Assembly (NCBI GenBank): GCA_945643635.1
Contig: CALZFC010000284.1
Coordinates: 1,120,001 to 1,184,000 of the forward strand
Source: Allodiplogaster sudhausi
Taxonomy: Eukaryota > Nematoda > Chromadorea > Rhabditida > Diplogasteridae
Length of the DNA: 64,000 nt
Direction: 5' to 3'
The stretch's first letter is position 1; the number at the start of each line of letters is the position of its first letter. The position numbers were made by a program, and so were the translations under genes. The notes under the pieces were generated by a model, which saw nothing but the letters and a program-made list of their open reading frames with translations, had not been told where the DNA came from and did not search any database. Of this stretch, positions 1-28,520 are shown in pieces.

Positions 1-48
1 GAGAGTGAGAGAGAGAGAGTGAACCAGAGAGAGAGAGACAGGGGGAGC

Positions 49-89
<41 letters not shown>

Positions 90-619
90 CCAGAGAGAGA
101 GAGAGAGAGACAGGGGGAGCGAGAGAAAGAGAGAGAGGAGAAAGAGAGGGAGAGAGAGAGTGAACCAGAGAGAGAGAGAGAGACAGGGGGAGAGAGAGAG
201 AGAGTGAGAGAGAGAGAGAGAGTGAACCAGAGAGAGAGACAGGGGGAGCGAGAGAAAGAGAGAGAGGAGAGAGAGGGAGAGAGAGAGTGAACCAGAGAGA
301 GAGAGAGAGACAGGGAGAGAGAGAGTGAACCAGAGAGAGAGAGAGAGAGACAGGGGGAGCGAGAGAAAGAGAGAGAGGAGAGAGAGAGGGAGAGAGAGAG
401 TGAACCAGAGAGAGAGAGAGACAGGGGGAGAGAGAGAGAGAGTGAGAGAGAGAGAGTGAACCAGAGAGAGAGAGACAGGGGGAGCGAGAGAAAGAGAGAG
501 AGGAGAGAGAGGGAGAGAGAGAGTGAACCAGAGAGAGAGAGAGAGAGAGACAGGGGGAGCGAGAGAAAGAGAGAGAGGAGAGAGAGAGGGAGAGTGAACC
601 AGAGAGAGAGAGAGACAGG

Positions 620-661
<42 letters not shown>
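1..661. repeat. GA-rich minisatellite with GTGAACC spacer
   Basis: The first 660 bases are almost pure GA-purine sequence, with an embedded motif GTGAACCAGAGAGA and a second motif CAGGGGGAGCGAGAGAAAG recurring about every 37-75 bases, roughly ten copies. It abuts exon sequence of the minus-strand CYSL gene (donor at 672-677), so it is most likely intron. On that gene's sense strand it is CT-rich. The open frames across it are compositional and not genes. Confidence 0.85.
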
Positions 662-664
<3 letters not shown>

Positions 665-677
665 GGGTGAAGCTCAC

Positions 678-2858
<2,181 letters not shown>

Positions 2859-3194
2859 GTATATGGCTGCGTGATGCGGAGAGGTGAGAAGGGGGTCAAT
2901 GAGCGGTGGCTGTTCTTCAGGCCGTTCATCTTCCGACCCCTTTTCGGTGTCCTCTCCAAGACGATCCTCGGCTGTCTTCAATGACACGCAGAAGGACAAG
3001 CGACGTCAGCACCATCTTTGAACCGACGATGCTCATTCTGCGATAATAATGTATATTTGTCTGTCTCATTCCTTTCCAAGAAGATCAAGGAAAGGCAGAG
3101 GCTGAGAGAGGTAGTGAGTGAAAGAGAGAGAGAGAAAGAGAAAGAGAGAGAAAGAGACAGAGCGTCAGAGAGACAGAGAGAGAGAGAGAGAGAA

Positions 3195-3226
<32 letters not shown>

Positions 3227-3470
3227 AATGACGAGAGCGAAGAAAAAGGAACCGAGCGAAAGAAGTTGAAACATGGCAGAGAGTGAATGAGGGTTTTTCA
3301 TTGAATGTACATTTTTTTTAATACTGCGCCAAAAGTATAGTCATTTACCAACTTTATGAAGATGGCAGGGTTGAAAATATGAAGCTTGGAAAAGTAACGT
3401 GAAAAGAATTTGTCTACTGATGAGCATGAAATGGAAGCCAGTCAAAACAAGCCAATTAAGCAGCAACTAA

Positions 3471-3537
3471 ATTCGTGGATGCTCGTTGTGCTTAGTCATT
3501 CGACGGGAATGACTCTGCACAACGAGCATCCACGAAT
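3471..3537. ncRNA. 67-nt long-stem hairpin, candidate small-RNA precursor or tiny foldback
   Basis: The 21 bases at 3471-3491 are perfectly complementary to 3517-3537. A symmetric 3x3 internal loop (3492-3494 / 3514-3516) follows, then a 7-bp inner stem (3495-3501 / 3507-3513) closed by a 5-base loop. Overall size matches a miRNA precursor, but a mismatch-free 21-bp stem is unusual for animal miRNAs, so a small foldback insertion is equally possible. No known family was recognised. Confidence 0.45.
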
Positions 3538-3719
3538 CATCTGCTCGTGCAATCTGGCAGCTAGGGAAAAGGAGTAGGTGGAGGGGTGGATGTCGTGGTG
3601 GTGCAGGGTTCATAATTAGCAAGGTGATATAGAGTCGCGGTTTCAGGAAGATATTCATAAAATATGTGAAAATTCTGGTGTAGGTTGAAGGGAGATGTTA
3701 TTGGCCAAAAAAGTAATAG

Positions 3720-3757
<38 letters not shown>

Positions 3758-4196
3758 TGAACGAGAACAAAGAAGAAAATGGTTATTTTCAAATACTTCA
3801 AAATATATGTGCCCTTTCGTGAAAGCGGAAAAATCCATTAGTGCCCGCGTAAACACTCATTTGCTCTGAAGAGGAAGATATGACATATTAAATGATAATA
3901 TATTAATTTTGGTACATTCGTGTTCGCATGTCTTCTGGATCATACATTTGGGATAGTAGGCAGGAAATCTAACTATTGCTCTGAACTTTTCACTATAATT
4001 AAAAATATGAAAAAAAAAACCTCTTATTTTCATTTCGGAATGTTAAATGCTACAGCTGACCATAATATTTAATCTCGTGCCGAAACAATAAGCATCTCAA
4101 CGAATTGATGGCCCGGTCATGAATGAGGAATCTCGCTGTTCCCTGTCTCACCGAAATTTGTTGGTTAATTCTCATTTTCCTGTATTTTTTTTAATT

Positions 4197-4216
4197 AGGC
4201 TTACTCTAGTAAGCCT
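4197..4216. promoter_or_regulatory. 20-bp inverted repeat upstream of SNIP1
   Basis: AGGCTTACT and AGTAAGCCT flank a 2-base centre, giving a 9-bp dyad about 55 bases upstream of the SNIP1 start codon. It could be a transcription-factor dyad. The sequence CTTCCAG immediately before the ATG at 4272 also looks like a 3' splice site, so a trans-spliced leader or an upstream exon is possible. Confidence 0.3.
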
Positions 4217-4271
4217 TTCCTATTCGTCTTGAATACTTCACTGCAGAAGCAGTGTGCTCTTAATCTTCCAG

Positions 4272-6534
4272 ATGTCACGAAGTGGGGACGAGGTGGCCAA
4301 GCGAGAGTCGCGTGGAAGGTGCGAGCGAAGTTCCTCCGCTTCCCCATCGGCTGCTTCGAGCTCCGCTGACAACGACAAAGCACGACATTCGAAGGGCAAG
4401 GCGAGTCGTGACGAACCGCGTCCGCACTCTCCGCCACCTAAAAAGTACCGAGGTACTGTTTCCTATGCCTTTTCTCTTTGTCTTTGTTATCTTTCTTGCT
4501 TCGATGTGAAACTGTGGATATTTGTCTTTTGTTGGCTAAAACCATATGCTAAATGGCGAATATGTTTTTTTTTTAATATTATTATTATTATTCCTTTCCA
4601 TCTTATACTCAGTGTCCTCACCATTACAGAAGGCTGTCGTAATTCTCCTCCCCGCCGCCGCAGCAGAAGTCCGGATGAGAAAAGAGAAGAGAGGCATGGA
4701 AAAGATGAGCGAGAGAGAAGACAACGCGATCATAGAGACAAGGATAGGGAGGGCCGTGATCGCCGGTTCGGCTCCTATCTCTTTTTTTTCTATCCGTGAT
4801 GACGTTTTCTCTCTATACGTTGCATTTAATTCGGCTGTTTTCTCATATCTTGGCTGACCCTCAAGTAATATCCGACTCGAAGAAAGAACATCTGTTTAGT
4901 ATTCTCAAGGTAATCCTGGAGGTTGTAGGGACGACAGGCGAGAGCGAAGAGAACCAAGAGATGATCATGAGCATAGAAGAGGCGGAGGGAGGGATGATCG
5001 CAGAGATCGACCCAGTCATGACCGAACCAGGTTCAGGCTATTTTGTTAGACACAATTGCTATTATCTACCTACATCTTTATAGAGAATCTTTCTAAGGAT
5101 TGTGATATTTTTTCAATTCTTCGAATGTTATATATCGGGTAAATGTATTCTTTTCAATAGTTGGTGATATCTTGATAGAGATGATGTTAACCGTCGTCCG
5201 GAGCGAGAATGGGATCGAGGAAAGCGACCCGGAAGATCGCCTGTGCCACGGCCAATGGATGAGAATGGAAGATTTGGACTTAGCACAGGTTTGCACCACT
5301 ACATCTCGCTTTATATTCAATTTCCATTTAAAAACCAAGTTTGTTTGAACGTTAAATATGGCGAACTTTTACTTTCATCTAATTTGGTCATACTTTCAGG
5401 CAAAAGCGAAGTGAAGGAAGAAGTTGAAGAGAAGGAGTCGGTGATTATGAAGGGAAGAAAGTTAGTTCGTTTAATCACTTCTTACATTTGGCTGATTGTT
5501 AGCCAATATAGTTTTGTCTGTTTTCAGAGATCAGAAGCAACAGAAGTGGGGCACTGCTGAGATGTGGGAAGAAGAAGAGCGGAAGAAAGCAGAGAAGGAC
5601 GCACCACCTCAGGAGAAGGAGAAGGTTAGCGTTTTCTAATGAAAATCATTTTTTTACCGAAGCCCAAATTGTATTTGATTTGAATCGACTTTTGCTCACT
5701 TTGCAATTAGAAATACTGCTTTTGTCCCAAGGTCAACATGGGAACGAGCGGTGCACTCGCCGAGGACACGAACATGTTCAAGGGAGTCGTCATTAAATAT
5801 AACGAACCAACGGACGCGAAGAAACCTAATATTAGGCTGGTTACTCCTCTATTGAGCAATGATTTCATATCTGGGCATTTTCATGTCATCTGGTTGACCG
5901 CAGATGATTGCTTGCAGATGGCGGTTGTACCCCTTCAAGGGAGAAGAGGCTCTCCAAGTGCTGTACATCCATCGCCAGTCCGCCTATCTCATTGGCCGAG
6001 ACAGAAAGATAGCCGATTTGCCCGTGGACCACCCGTCGTGCAGCAAACAGCACGCTGTTCTTCAGTATCGCTCCGTTGGCTTCCAGAAGGTGCTCGAGAC
6101 TTCAAATTGTCATTTCGATAGTGGATATGAAAATGAAGTACTCAGGAGGATGGTTCCCGTGCCCGCCGCATCCGCCCGTACATAATCGACCTCGGAAGTG
6201 CCAACGGAACCTTCGTCAACAACAAGCGAGTTGATGCGCAGAGGTTTCCTTTTCAAACCTATTTTAAATACATCTCTTCTTCTAAAACACAAGTTTTGGC
6301 CGGTGAGCGCTGTAACATTCGTCTGGGAAGCACTTTTATCGTTGATGAGGGTTATCTCTCCAACACAAACCTTCTTACAGGTATTACGAGTTGAAGGAGA
6401 AAGATGTCCTCAAGTTTGGCTTCTCATCTCGCGAATTTGTCCTGCTCACAGAGAATGCAGTTGACAATGAAGAGAGAGCGGCGGCAGAGAGCTCAGAGGA
6501 GGAGGGGGAGGACAGTGACGACTCAGATGAATAA
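4272..6534 (+). CDS. SNIP1 homologue, FHA-domain splicing factor (RES complex / Pml1 family)
   Basis: Nuclear FHA protein of the SNIP1/Pml1 family, which acts in pre-mRNA retention and splicing and, in mammals, in Smad and NF-kB signalling. Ten exons: 4272-4452, 4630-4765, 4929-5030, 5179-5288, 5400-5460, 5528-5624, 5732-5835, 5918-6089, 6146-6243, 6381-6534; phases close to 404 residues. The N-terminal half is Arg/Ser/Asp/Glu low-complexity. The conserved part starts at SGALAEDTN, then WRLYPFK, IHRQSAYLIGRDRKIAD, DHPSCSKQHAVLQYR and DLGSANGTFVNN, the FHA phosphopeptide-binding residues (R, S, H, N) all present. The C-terminus is acidic (EEEGEDSDDSDE), as in relatives. The intron after 5835 requires a GC donor (AG|GCTGGT) to keep phase. 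Start chosen as the first ATG after a splice-like CTTCCAG. Confidence 0.95.
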
Positions 6535-7050
6535 GTTTGCTCCCTTTGACTACCGTAGTAACTCATAAACTGTGATCTTATTCTTCTAAACAGGCAAGAT
6601 TCTCAAGTACCTTGGTATTTGTTGGAGCAAATATCGAAGTACATACGCAGAGCAAAGAAAGTAGCCTGTTTTCTGCTGAAATTTGAAAGGCATGATATTT
6701 AAGATGCAAGCTACTCTAAAGAGCGTTTGTTTAAATCGTTATCACCATTTTGTCTCTTTTGCGTATTTCCTAATTTGTACTATGTTATGGTATGATAAAC
6801 CCTGTTTTATTCCGAAGCCACGTATTCACGGACAAATGGAATAAGGAGAAGAATGCTGTAGGCTGTTTGATGTTCTTTAGCATGAGAGGAGAATTAGAAG
6901 AAGAATTGGCCGCCTTTCCTCTTCGTCATGGATACCTATGGCAGTCGCTGGGGAACGGAAGGCAAGAGAAGGGAACCGGGAGTGGCAGCGCCTCATTCTG
7001 TCCGAATACAAGTTTTAGCTAATCTTGAGATTGGCGTCGCCGTTCTTGCA
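6535..7050. other. SNIP1 3' UTR and intergenic DNA
   Basis: About 500 bases between the SNIP1 stop and the first supported exon of the next gene. An open frame from 6928 reads directly into the exon at 7051-7119, so the next gene could begin at the ATG at 6928 instead of 7051. Otherwise nothing is recognised. Confidence 0.5.
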
Positions 7051-8878
<1,828 letters not shown>

Positions 8879-9057
8879 AAGGAATCGTAAACTATTCCTA
8901 TCCCTCTTCCAATCCCGACACTTTTCTCCTTGTATATTTCCAGGTTTCAGAAGAGCTTAAAGTCATTTATCTTGTATCTATGTGAAAGCATTGTCAAGGA
9001 TCTGAGAACACAACGAACAAAATAACAAAAAGAATAGCAAGAATTCGAAGTAACAGC

Positions 9058-9735
9058 TTATGAGAATCCAGCACCGGCATTGAATCCACCCGACGGATTC
9101 ACCTCGTCCTGGAAAGCAACCATATTTCATATTAGTTCACTTTTTCCGGCGGCAGTCATTAAAATTTTTTCTTAATTAAACAAATTAGCTTTTCCAACGT
9201 TGAAAGCAGACAAGTATATTATAGAGCTGCAAATGAAACGGGCTTTCTGCCAAAATTACATTTGGCAGAAAAGATTTCATAAGTAACTTGATAAATAAAT
9301 TTGGAATCCCTCTAAGATTCCTGATCTTATAATAAATGCGTCAATGAATTCAAAAGACAAGACCTGTAGTCGTTTCTGGAGGGTCTGCGAGACGAGATTC
9401 CAACTCTCCATGAAGCGGTCCATGCAGCGTTGCAGACACTGCTTCTCCGAGCTGCTCAGCGCGCTGCCCGGGCTTTGGATGCACTTTTGCGTGCACTTCT
9501 CGGACAAGTCCTCAAGCACATCGCTGGATCATTAATAAATCTACCGCAATTATTATCGGGCTGGTAATGATGAAACATCCAAATTTGAAAGGTATTTAGA
9601 AAGGTGGGTGGAGCGAACCGTGATGAGGTTCTGGGCGTTGGTGATGGCAGCCTGCTGCTTGACTCCAGCAATCACCTGCTCCTGTTGAGCCGGTGAAAGC
9701 TTCTTCAGCTGCTCAATGTCGAGAAGCTCGTCCAT
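9058..9735 (-). CDS. Tim13, mitochondrial intermembrane-space small Tim chaperone
   Basis: Small Tim family protein that, with Tim8, escorts hydrophobic precursors across the mitochondrial intermembrane space to the TIM22 complex. Three exons: 9735-9619, 9510-9364, 9108-9058, all phase 0, giving 104 residues, close to the usual size. The twin CX3C motif (CTQKC ... CLQRC) is separated by 16 residues ([14 protein letters not shown]..), followed by the family sequence [18 protein letters not shown]. The N-terminal helix is Gln-rich ([16 protein letters not shown]). The second exon is taken from the GAG acceptor at 9511-9513 because that gives NLIT-DLSEKC, matching relatives. It converges with the membrane-protein gene, the two stops being about 180 bases apart. 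Confidence 0.95.
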
Positions 9736-10395
9736 CCCTTCCTCCAAAGATATTCAAATTGACACATGCGGGCAGCTATGGATTTCATGTAAAACAACTA
9801 ATGCTAAATGGTTTAAGAGGTACCGATAGCGCGTGAAGAGCGGTTTCTGGAGCTTCTGTAGACAAATTTCGAAGCGAAAGATGTTCGCCATTTATTTTAC
9901 AACACCATACCTTCCAGACCGGAAGAAACACACTAAAATGGAGAAACAATTTTAAGGACAGTCGTCGATCAGTTTTGAAAGGCTAGCTAATTGGAGCAGC
10001 TTGAGTGCGCCTTGTCAGCTCGTTGTTTCACTTCTCTTGAGAATGTCATCCAGCCTGCGCTGTGTGGAAATAGTAATTGTCTTGCTTAGTTCATGTGTTA
10101 TTACGAATTACACAATGACTTCTTTTAAGCATGATTGGCAATAAATAGTTGTTGTTCACAGTCAGCTATCTTTTGTGTAGCAATTTGCCAAGCTCCGCCC
10201 ATCACGCTTTGCCATTTCATTCTCGCGGCTTTGTCACACTTTTTGCAGTCTTTTGATTTACCTCCACATTTAACTGAATTAGTTTTATTTAAGAGATGAT
10301 AATTAATAATTTAAGGACGGCACGGATCTGGTCTTCTTCCGTTGAGTCAGTGGAGAAGATTGGTGTGCCGGGGATGCCTCAGTTGTGGCCGAAGG
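9736..10395. promoter_or_regulatory. Divergent promoter region between Tim13 and SMG1
   Basis: About 660 bases separating the two divergent start codons. On the minus strand 9892-9822 there is a short open exon-like stretch beginning MANIFRFEICLQKLQ and ending at a GT, which does not join Tim13 in frame. Upstream SMG1 exons could also lie here; none was resolved. Confidence 0.5.
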
Positions 10396-25689
<15,294 letters not shown>

Positions 25690-26452
25690 CCCTGGCGACC
25701 ACCCTCCAGCATCCACTCCACTCACAACAACAACTCTTCTTCTACTATAGCCTTTGGCTACGGTACTTTTGGAGAGGATTCGATCTTGCGGCGGCTATTT
25801 GGGTTGTGCTCAGCCCATTTGGCAATCATTCGCAACATCTCAAGCATACTCGTTCTACTTTCCCGCCCGAAACTCGGCATGGTTCCATCACCCAATTCTC
25901 AGCCTTTTCCTCGCAAGTTTCCTCTTTGCGTTTTGATAGATCTGACAGGAAACGAATCAGGAAGATCTCGTGAGTATTGTATCATTTAACGCGAAGAGGT
26001 TGAAGTCATCTGAGGGATAGGAATGAGAGAGAGAGAGAAAGAGAGAGAAGGGTATCGAGAGGGGGATAGAGAGCGGCCTACAATTCCGGTAGAATCCGTT
26101 CATCTTTTCATTCTCACCGTGTGGTTGCCGAGAGTCTTTTGGATGTAAAATCAATGTTATTCTAGCCAACAAAATGCGGCAGCAAAGTCCTAAAAATGCC
26201 GTATTGCCATCTTACATGACTGCAAGTCAATTGCCTTAAATATTTCTTTTCTCCTCCTTAATCCATGCTTTTTCCCTTGCCTCGATGTTGTATTATTATT
26301 TCCTCTCGTTATTCTGATGATACTCGCTGGTTTTAAACCTCAACTGAACTACCACCTTCGTCACTACAATTTTATCGTCTATTCTAACCCGTTTACATTG
26401 ACCCCTGTTGTAAGTAAGAAGTTCACCCCTGAAGAACACTTTTGGCTGCTAG

Positions 26453-26458
26453 AATAAA
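26453..26458 (+). promoter_or_regulatory. Polyadenylation signal AATAAA, probably SMG1
   Basis: Canonical hexamer about 770 bases downstream of the SMG1 stop codon, just before the convergent neighbour's own signal. Confidence 0.5.
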
Positions 26459-26500
26459 GAATCCGTGAACCATGAGATTCTAGACAGAAATGCTGCATAA

Positions 26501-26506
26501 TTTATT
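26501..26506 (-). promoter_or_regulatory. Polyadenylation signal AATAAA for the minus-strand Ala/Pro-rich gene
   Basis: Reverse-strand AATAAA about 55 bases beyond the stop of the 177-residue secreted protein. It lies just outside the duplicated arm, so the two copies use different 3' end signals. Confidence 0.5.
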
Positions 26507-26561
26507 CCAGTCATGACATTATTTACAAACAGCTTCGCGACTTCGCCAGCGAGTTTCACAT

Positions 26562-27095
26562 TTACATCTTCTTCTTGAGGAGAATGTTGGAGAACGCTGG
26601 AAGAAGAGTGGGCTGAGCGAAGAAAGGAGAAGGGCCAGCCGGGAAGAAAGCGGGTGGAGCGAAGGCAGGGACGGCCGGGAGGGCCGGAGGAGGCACCGCC
26701 AGGGCGGGGGCGTTTAGAGCAGGCACCGGGGCGAAGGCGGGAGCAGGGACCGGAGCAAAGGCGGGTGTAGGCACCGGAGCGAAGGCGGGGGCTGGGACAG
26801 GAGCGAAGGCGGGGGCTGGGACCACGGGGGCCGGTGCTGGGAACACTGGGGCAGGGGCAGCGATGACTGGGGCCGGAGCAAAGAAGGGACGAGTAATCGG
26901 AGCAGCGAAGGCCACTGGGGAGCGGAAGAAGGCAGCGAATGCAGGGTAGGCCAGAGGAGAAGCAAAGCCCAAGGGGGCTGGCACGGCTAAAGGTGCGGGG
27001 ACGGCTGCGGCTGCCGGGACAACCGGGGCGGGAGCCAGGAGAGGCTGGGCAGCGGCGAGGGAGAGAAGGGCGGAGAGGACGAAGAGACGAGCCAT
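26562..27095 (-). CDS. Secreted Ala/Pro-rich low-complexity protein, copy 1
   Basis: Single-exon protein of 177 residues with a signal peptide (MARLFVLSALLSLAAAQ) and a mature part made mostly of Ala, Pro, Val, Leu and Phe. The central third is a PAFAPVPxP repeat, four to five units, flanked by PAP/VPAP segments. The C-terminus is LPAFSNILLKKKM. Composition resembles extracellular, cuticle-associated structural proteins, but no domain was recognised and the function is unknown. It has its own TATA box and forms the left arm of an inverted duplication with the gene at 27632. Confidence 0.85.
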   Translation of the reverse strand: MARLFVLSALLSLAAAQPLLAPAPVVPAAAAVPAPLAVPAPLGFASPLAYPAFAAFFRSPVAFAAPITRPFFAPAPVIAAPAPVFPAPAPVVPAPAFAPVPAPAFAPVPTPAFAPVPAPAFAPVPALNAPALAVPPPALPAVPAFAPPAFFPAGPSPFFAQPTLLPAFSNILLKKKM

Positions 27096-27148
27096 GTTAC
27101 CGCTTGCACTTCCTGGAGATGCTCATTCTCACTCTGCCAGGGAGCTCT

Positions 27149-27154
27149 TTTATA
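27149..27154 (-). promoter_or_regulatory. TATA box of Ala/Pro gene copy 1
   Basis: Reverse-strand TATAAA within GAGCATATAAAAGAGC, about 55 bases before the start codon; identical context in copy 2. Confidence 0.7.
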
Positions 27155-27572
27155 TGCTCCGTGGCGAGCTGCAAGCGGAATAAGCGGAATAAGAACAAGC
27201 GAGAGAGTGTCCGCGTGGCTAGACGTGCAATCAGTGAGAGATAAGCTGAGAGAGCATAGTTTACAAAGCAAACTTCTTGAGATGAACAGAGCACAGGACG
27301 AAAATATTATTTTAGCTAATTATTGACATTTCTAAAAAAATTCGTCTTGAAGTTTTTTTTAATCATATAATATATTTCTAAAGCATGACATATTCTCTTT
27401 GTATGCCCTTGTCCTCATTTCGAATGGTCAGAGAGATGTTGACACCTCTTAGCAAACAAATGAAGTGCTCGCCTCTCCTCACTGATGATCAGCTTGCGCA
27501 CTCCAAGAGAGAATTCCTTCTTCTTAGCACTTCCCAACGCACTCTTCCCTAGTACCAGCTCGCCACGGAGCA

Positions 27573-27578
27573 TATAAA
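27573..27578 (+). promoter_or_regulatory. TATA box of Ala/Pro gene copy 2
   Basis: TATAAA within GAGCATATAAAAGAGC, about 55 bases before the ATG at 27632. Strong TATA boxes suit a highly expressed structural gene. Confidence 0.7.
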
Positions 27579-27631
27579 AGAGCTCCCTGGCAGAGTGAGA
27601 ATGAGCATCTCCAGGAAGTGCAAGCGGTAAC

Positions 27632-28153
27632 ATGGCTCGTCTCTTCGTCCTCTCCGCCCTTCTCTCCCTCGCCGCTGCCCAGCCTCTCCTGGCTCCCGCC
27701 CTTGTTGTCCCGGCACCCGCAGCCGCCCCCGCCCCGGTCCCCGCACCTCTAGCCGTGCCAGCCCCCTTGGGCTTTGCTTCTCCTCTGGCCTACCCTGCAT
27801 TCGCTGCCTTCCTCCGCTCCCCAGTGGCCTTCGCTGCTCCGATTACTCGTCCCTTCTTTGCTCCGGCCCCAGTCATCGCTGCCCCTGCCCCAGTGTTCCC
27901 AGCACCGGCCCCCATGGTCCCAGCCCCCGCCTTCGCTCCGGTGCCTACACCCGCCTTTGCTCCGGTCCCTGCTCCCGCCTTCGCCCCGGTGCCTGCTCTC
28001 CCCGGCCCCGCCCTGGCGGTGCCTCCTCCGGCCCTCCCGGCCGTCCCTGCCTTCGCTCCACCCGCTTTCTTCCCGGCTGGCCCTTCTCCTTTCTTCGCTC
28101 AGCCCACTCTTCTTCCAGCGTTCTCCAACATTCTCCTCAAGAAGAAGATGTAA
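27632..28153 (+). CDS. Secreted Ala/Pro-rich low-complexity protein, copy 2
   Basis: Single-exon, 173 residues, nearly identical to the divergent copy at 26562-27095: same signal peptide, same C-terminus LPAFSNILLKKKM. Differences are confined to one fewer PAFAPVP repeat unit, a four-residue change in the PAPxP segment after the signal peptide and a few substitutions. The 5' leader and TATA box are also the same as in copy 1. Function unknown; probably secreted and structural. Confidence 0.85.
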   Translation: MARLFVLSALLSLAAAQPLLAPALVVPAPAAAPAPVPAPLAVPAPLGFASPLAYPAFAAFLRSPVAFAAPITRPFFAPAPVIAAPAPVFPAPAPMVPAPAFAPVPTPAFAPVPAPAFAPVPALPGPALAVPPPALPAVPAFAPPAFFPAGPSPFFAQPTLLPAFSNILLKKKM

Positions 28154-28520
28154 ATGTGAAACTCGCTGGCGAAGTCTCGAAGTTGTTTGTTAATAATGTC
28201 ATGGCATTCTTGACGATAAATTATCGATTCGTACAATTTTCCAACACGATACAATAGACATACACATTTCAATTTTGATCTACAAGAATTGTAAGGAGAA
28301 ATTCAGCTAGAGTAATAGAAACGTTCGAAAATGTAACAACAATGTTTGCAGATATTCTAATGGTAAGACGGAAAACTTTTTATTTAGAGACTTGTTATGT
28401 ACATTCATCTGTATGTATGTATATAATGCAGGCAATTAAGGCAGTGTTCAAACAAAAGTGTAGCGATCAAGTTGATCATAATAATTTGCAATTCGATTTG
28501 AGAAGCGACAGTTGGTTGTT
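28154..28520. other. Convergent intergenic DNA, Ala/Pro copy 2 and collagen
   Basis: Both flanking genes end here. AT-rich sequence with no supported exon; likely the two 3' UTRs. Confidence 0.5.

Larger units (their letters stand above)
2859..4271. other. Intergenic region between divergent CYSL and SNIP1 genes
   Basis: Head-to-head intergenic DNA. It holds a GA microsatellite (3110-3230), a perfect-stem hairpin (3471-3537), a second GA run (3722-3756), AT-rich sequence with no supported exon, and a short palindrome (4197-4216) just upstream of SNIP1. The missing 5' exon of CYSL may lie in its left part; several short open frames around 2980-3040 were inspected without a convincing start. 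Confidence 0.6.
25690..26513. other. SMG1 3' UTR and convergent gene end
   Basis: About 770 bases after the SMG1 stop contain a GA run (26026-26050) and an AATAAA at 26453-26458, the likely SMG1 polyadenylation signal. TTTATT at 26501-26506 is the reverse-strand AATAAA for the Ala/Pro-rich gene. The two convergent transcripts therefore end within about 50 bases of each other. Confidence 0.6.
26514..27171. repeat. Left arm of inverted duplication
   Basis: Includes the whole minus-strand Ala/Pro gene plus 76 bases of promoter/leader and about 48 bases after the stop. It is the inverted copy of 27556-28204; similarity stops at CAGCTCG on the inner side and near GTCATG on the outer side. Confidence 0.85.
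27556..28204. repeat. Right arm of inverted duplication
   Basis: Inverted copy of 26514-27171, separated from it by 384 bases of unrelated sequence (27172-27555). Divergence is lowest across promoter, leader and signal-peptide code. Confidence 0.85.

Noticed and set aside
1..661. Open frames coding Arg/Glu repeats (ERERER) as genes
   Set aside because: They are the translation of GA dinucleotide repeat; all frames are open and there is no other coding signal.
26714..28193. Leu/Pro/Ser-rich frames antisense or offset to the Ala/Pro genes
   Set aside because: Shadow frames of a repetitive GC-rich gene; the signal peptide and conserved C-terminus mark the real frame.
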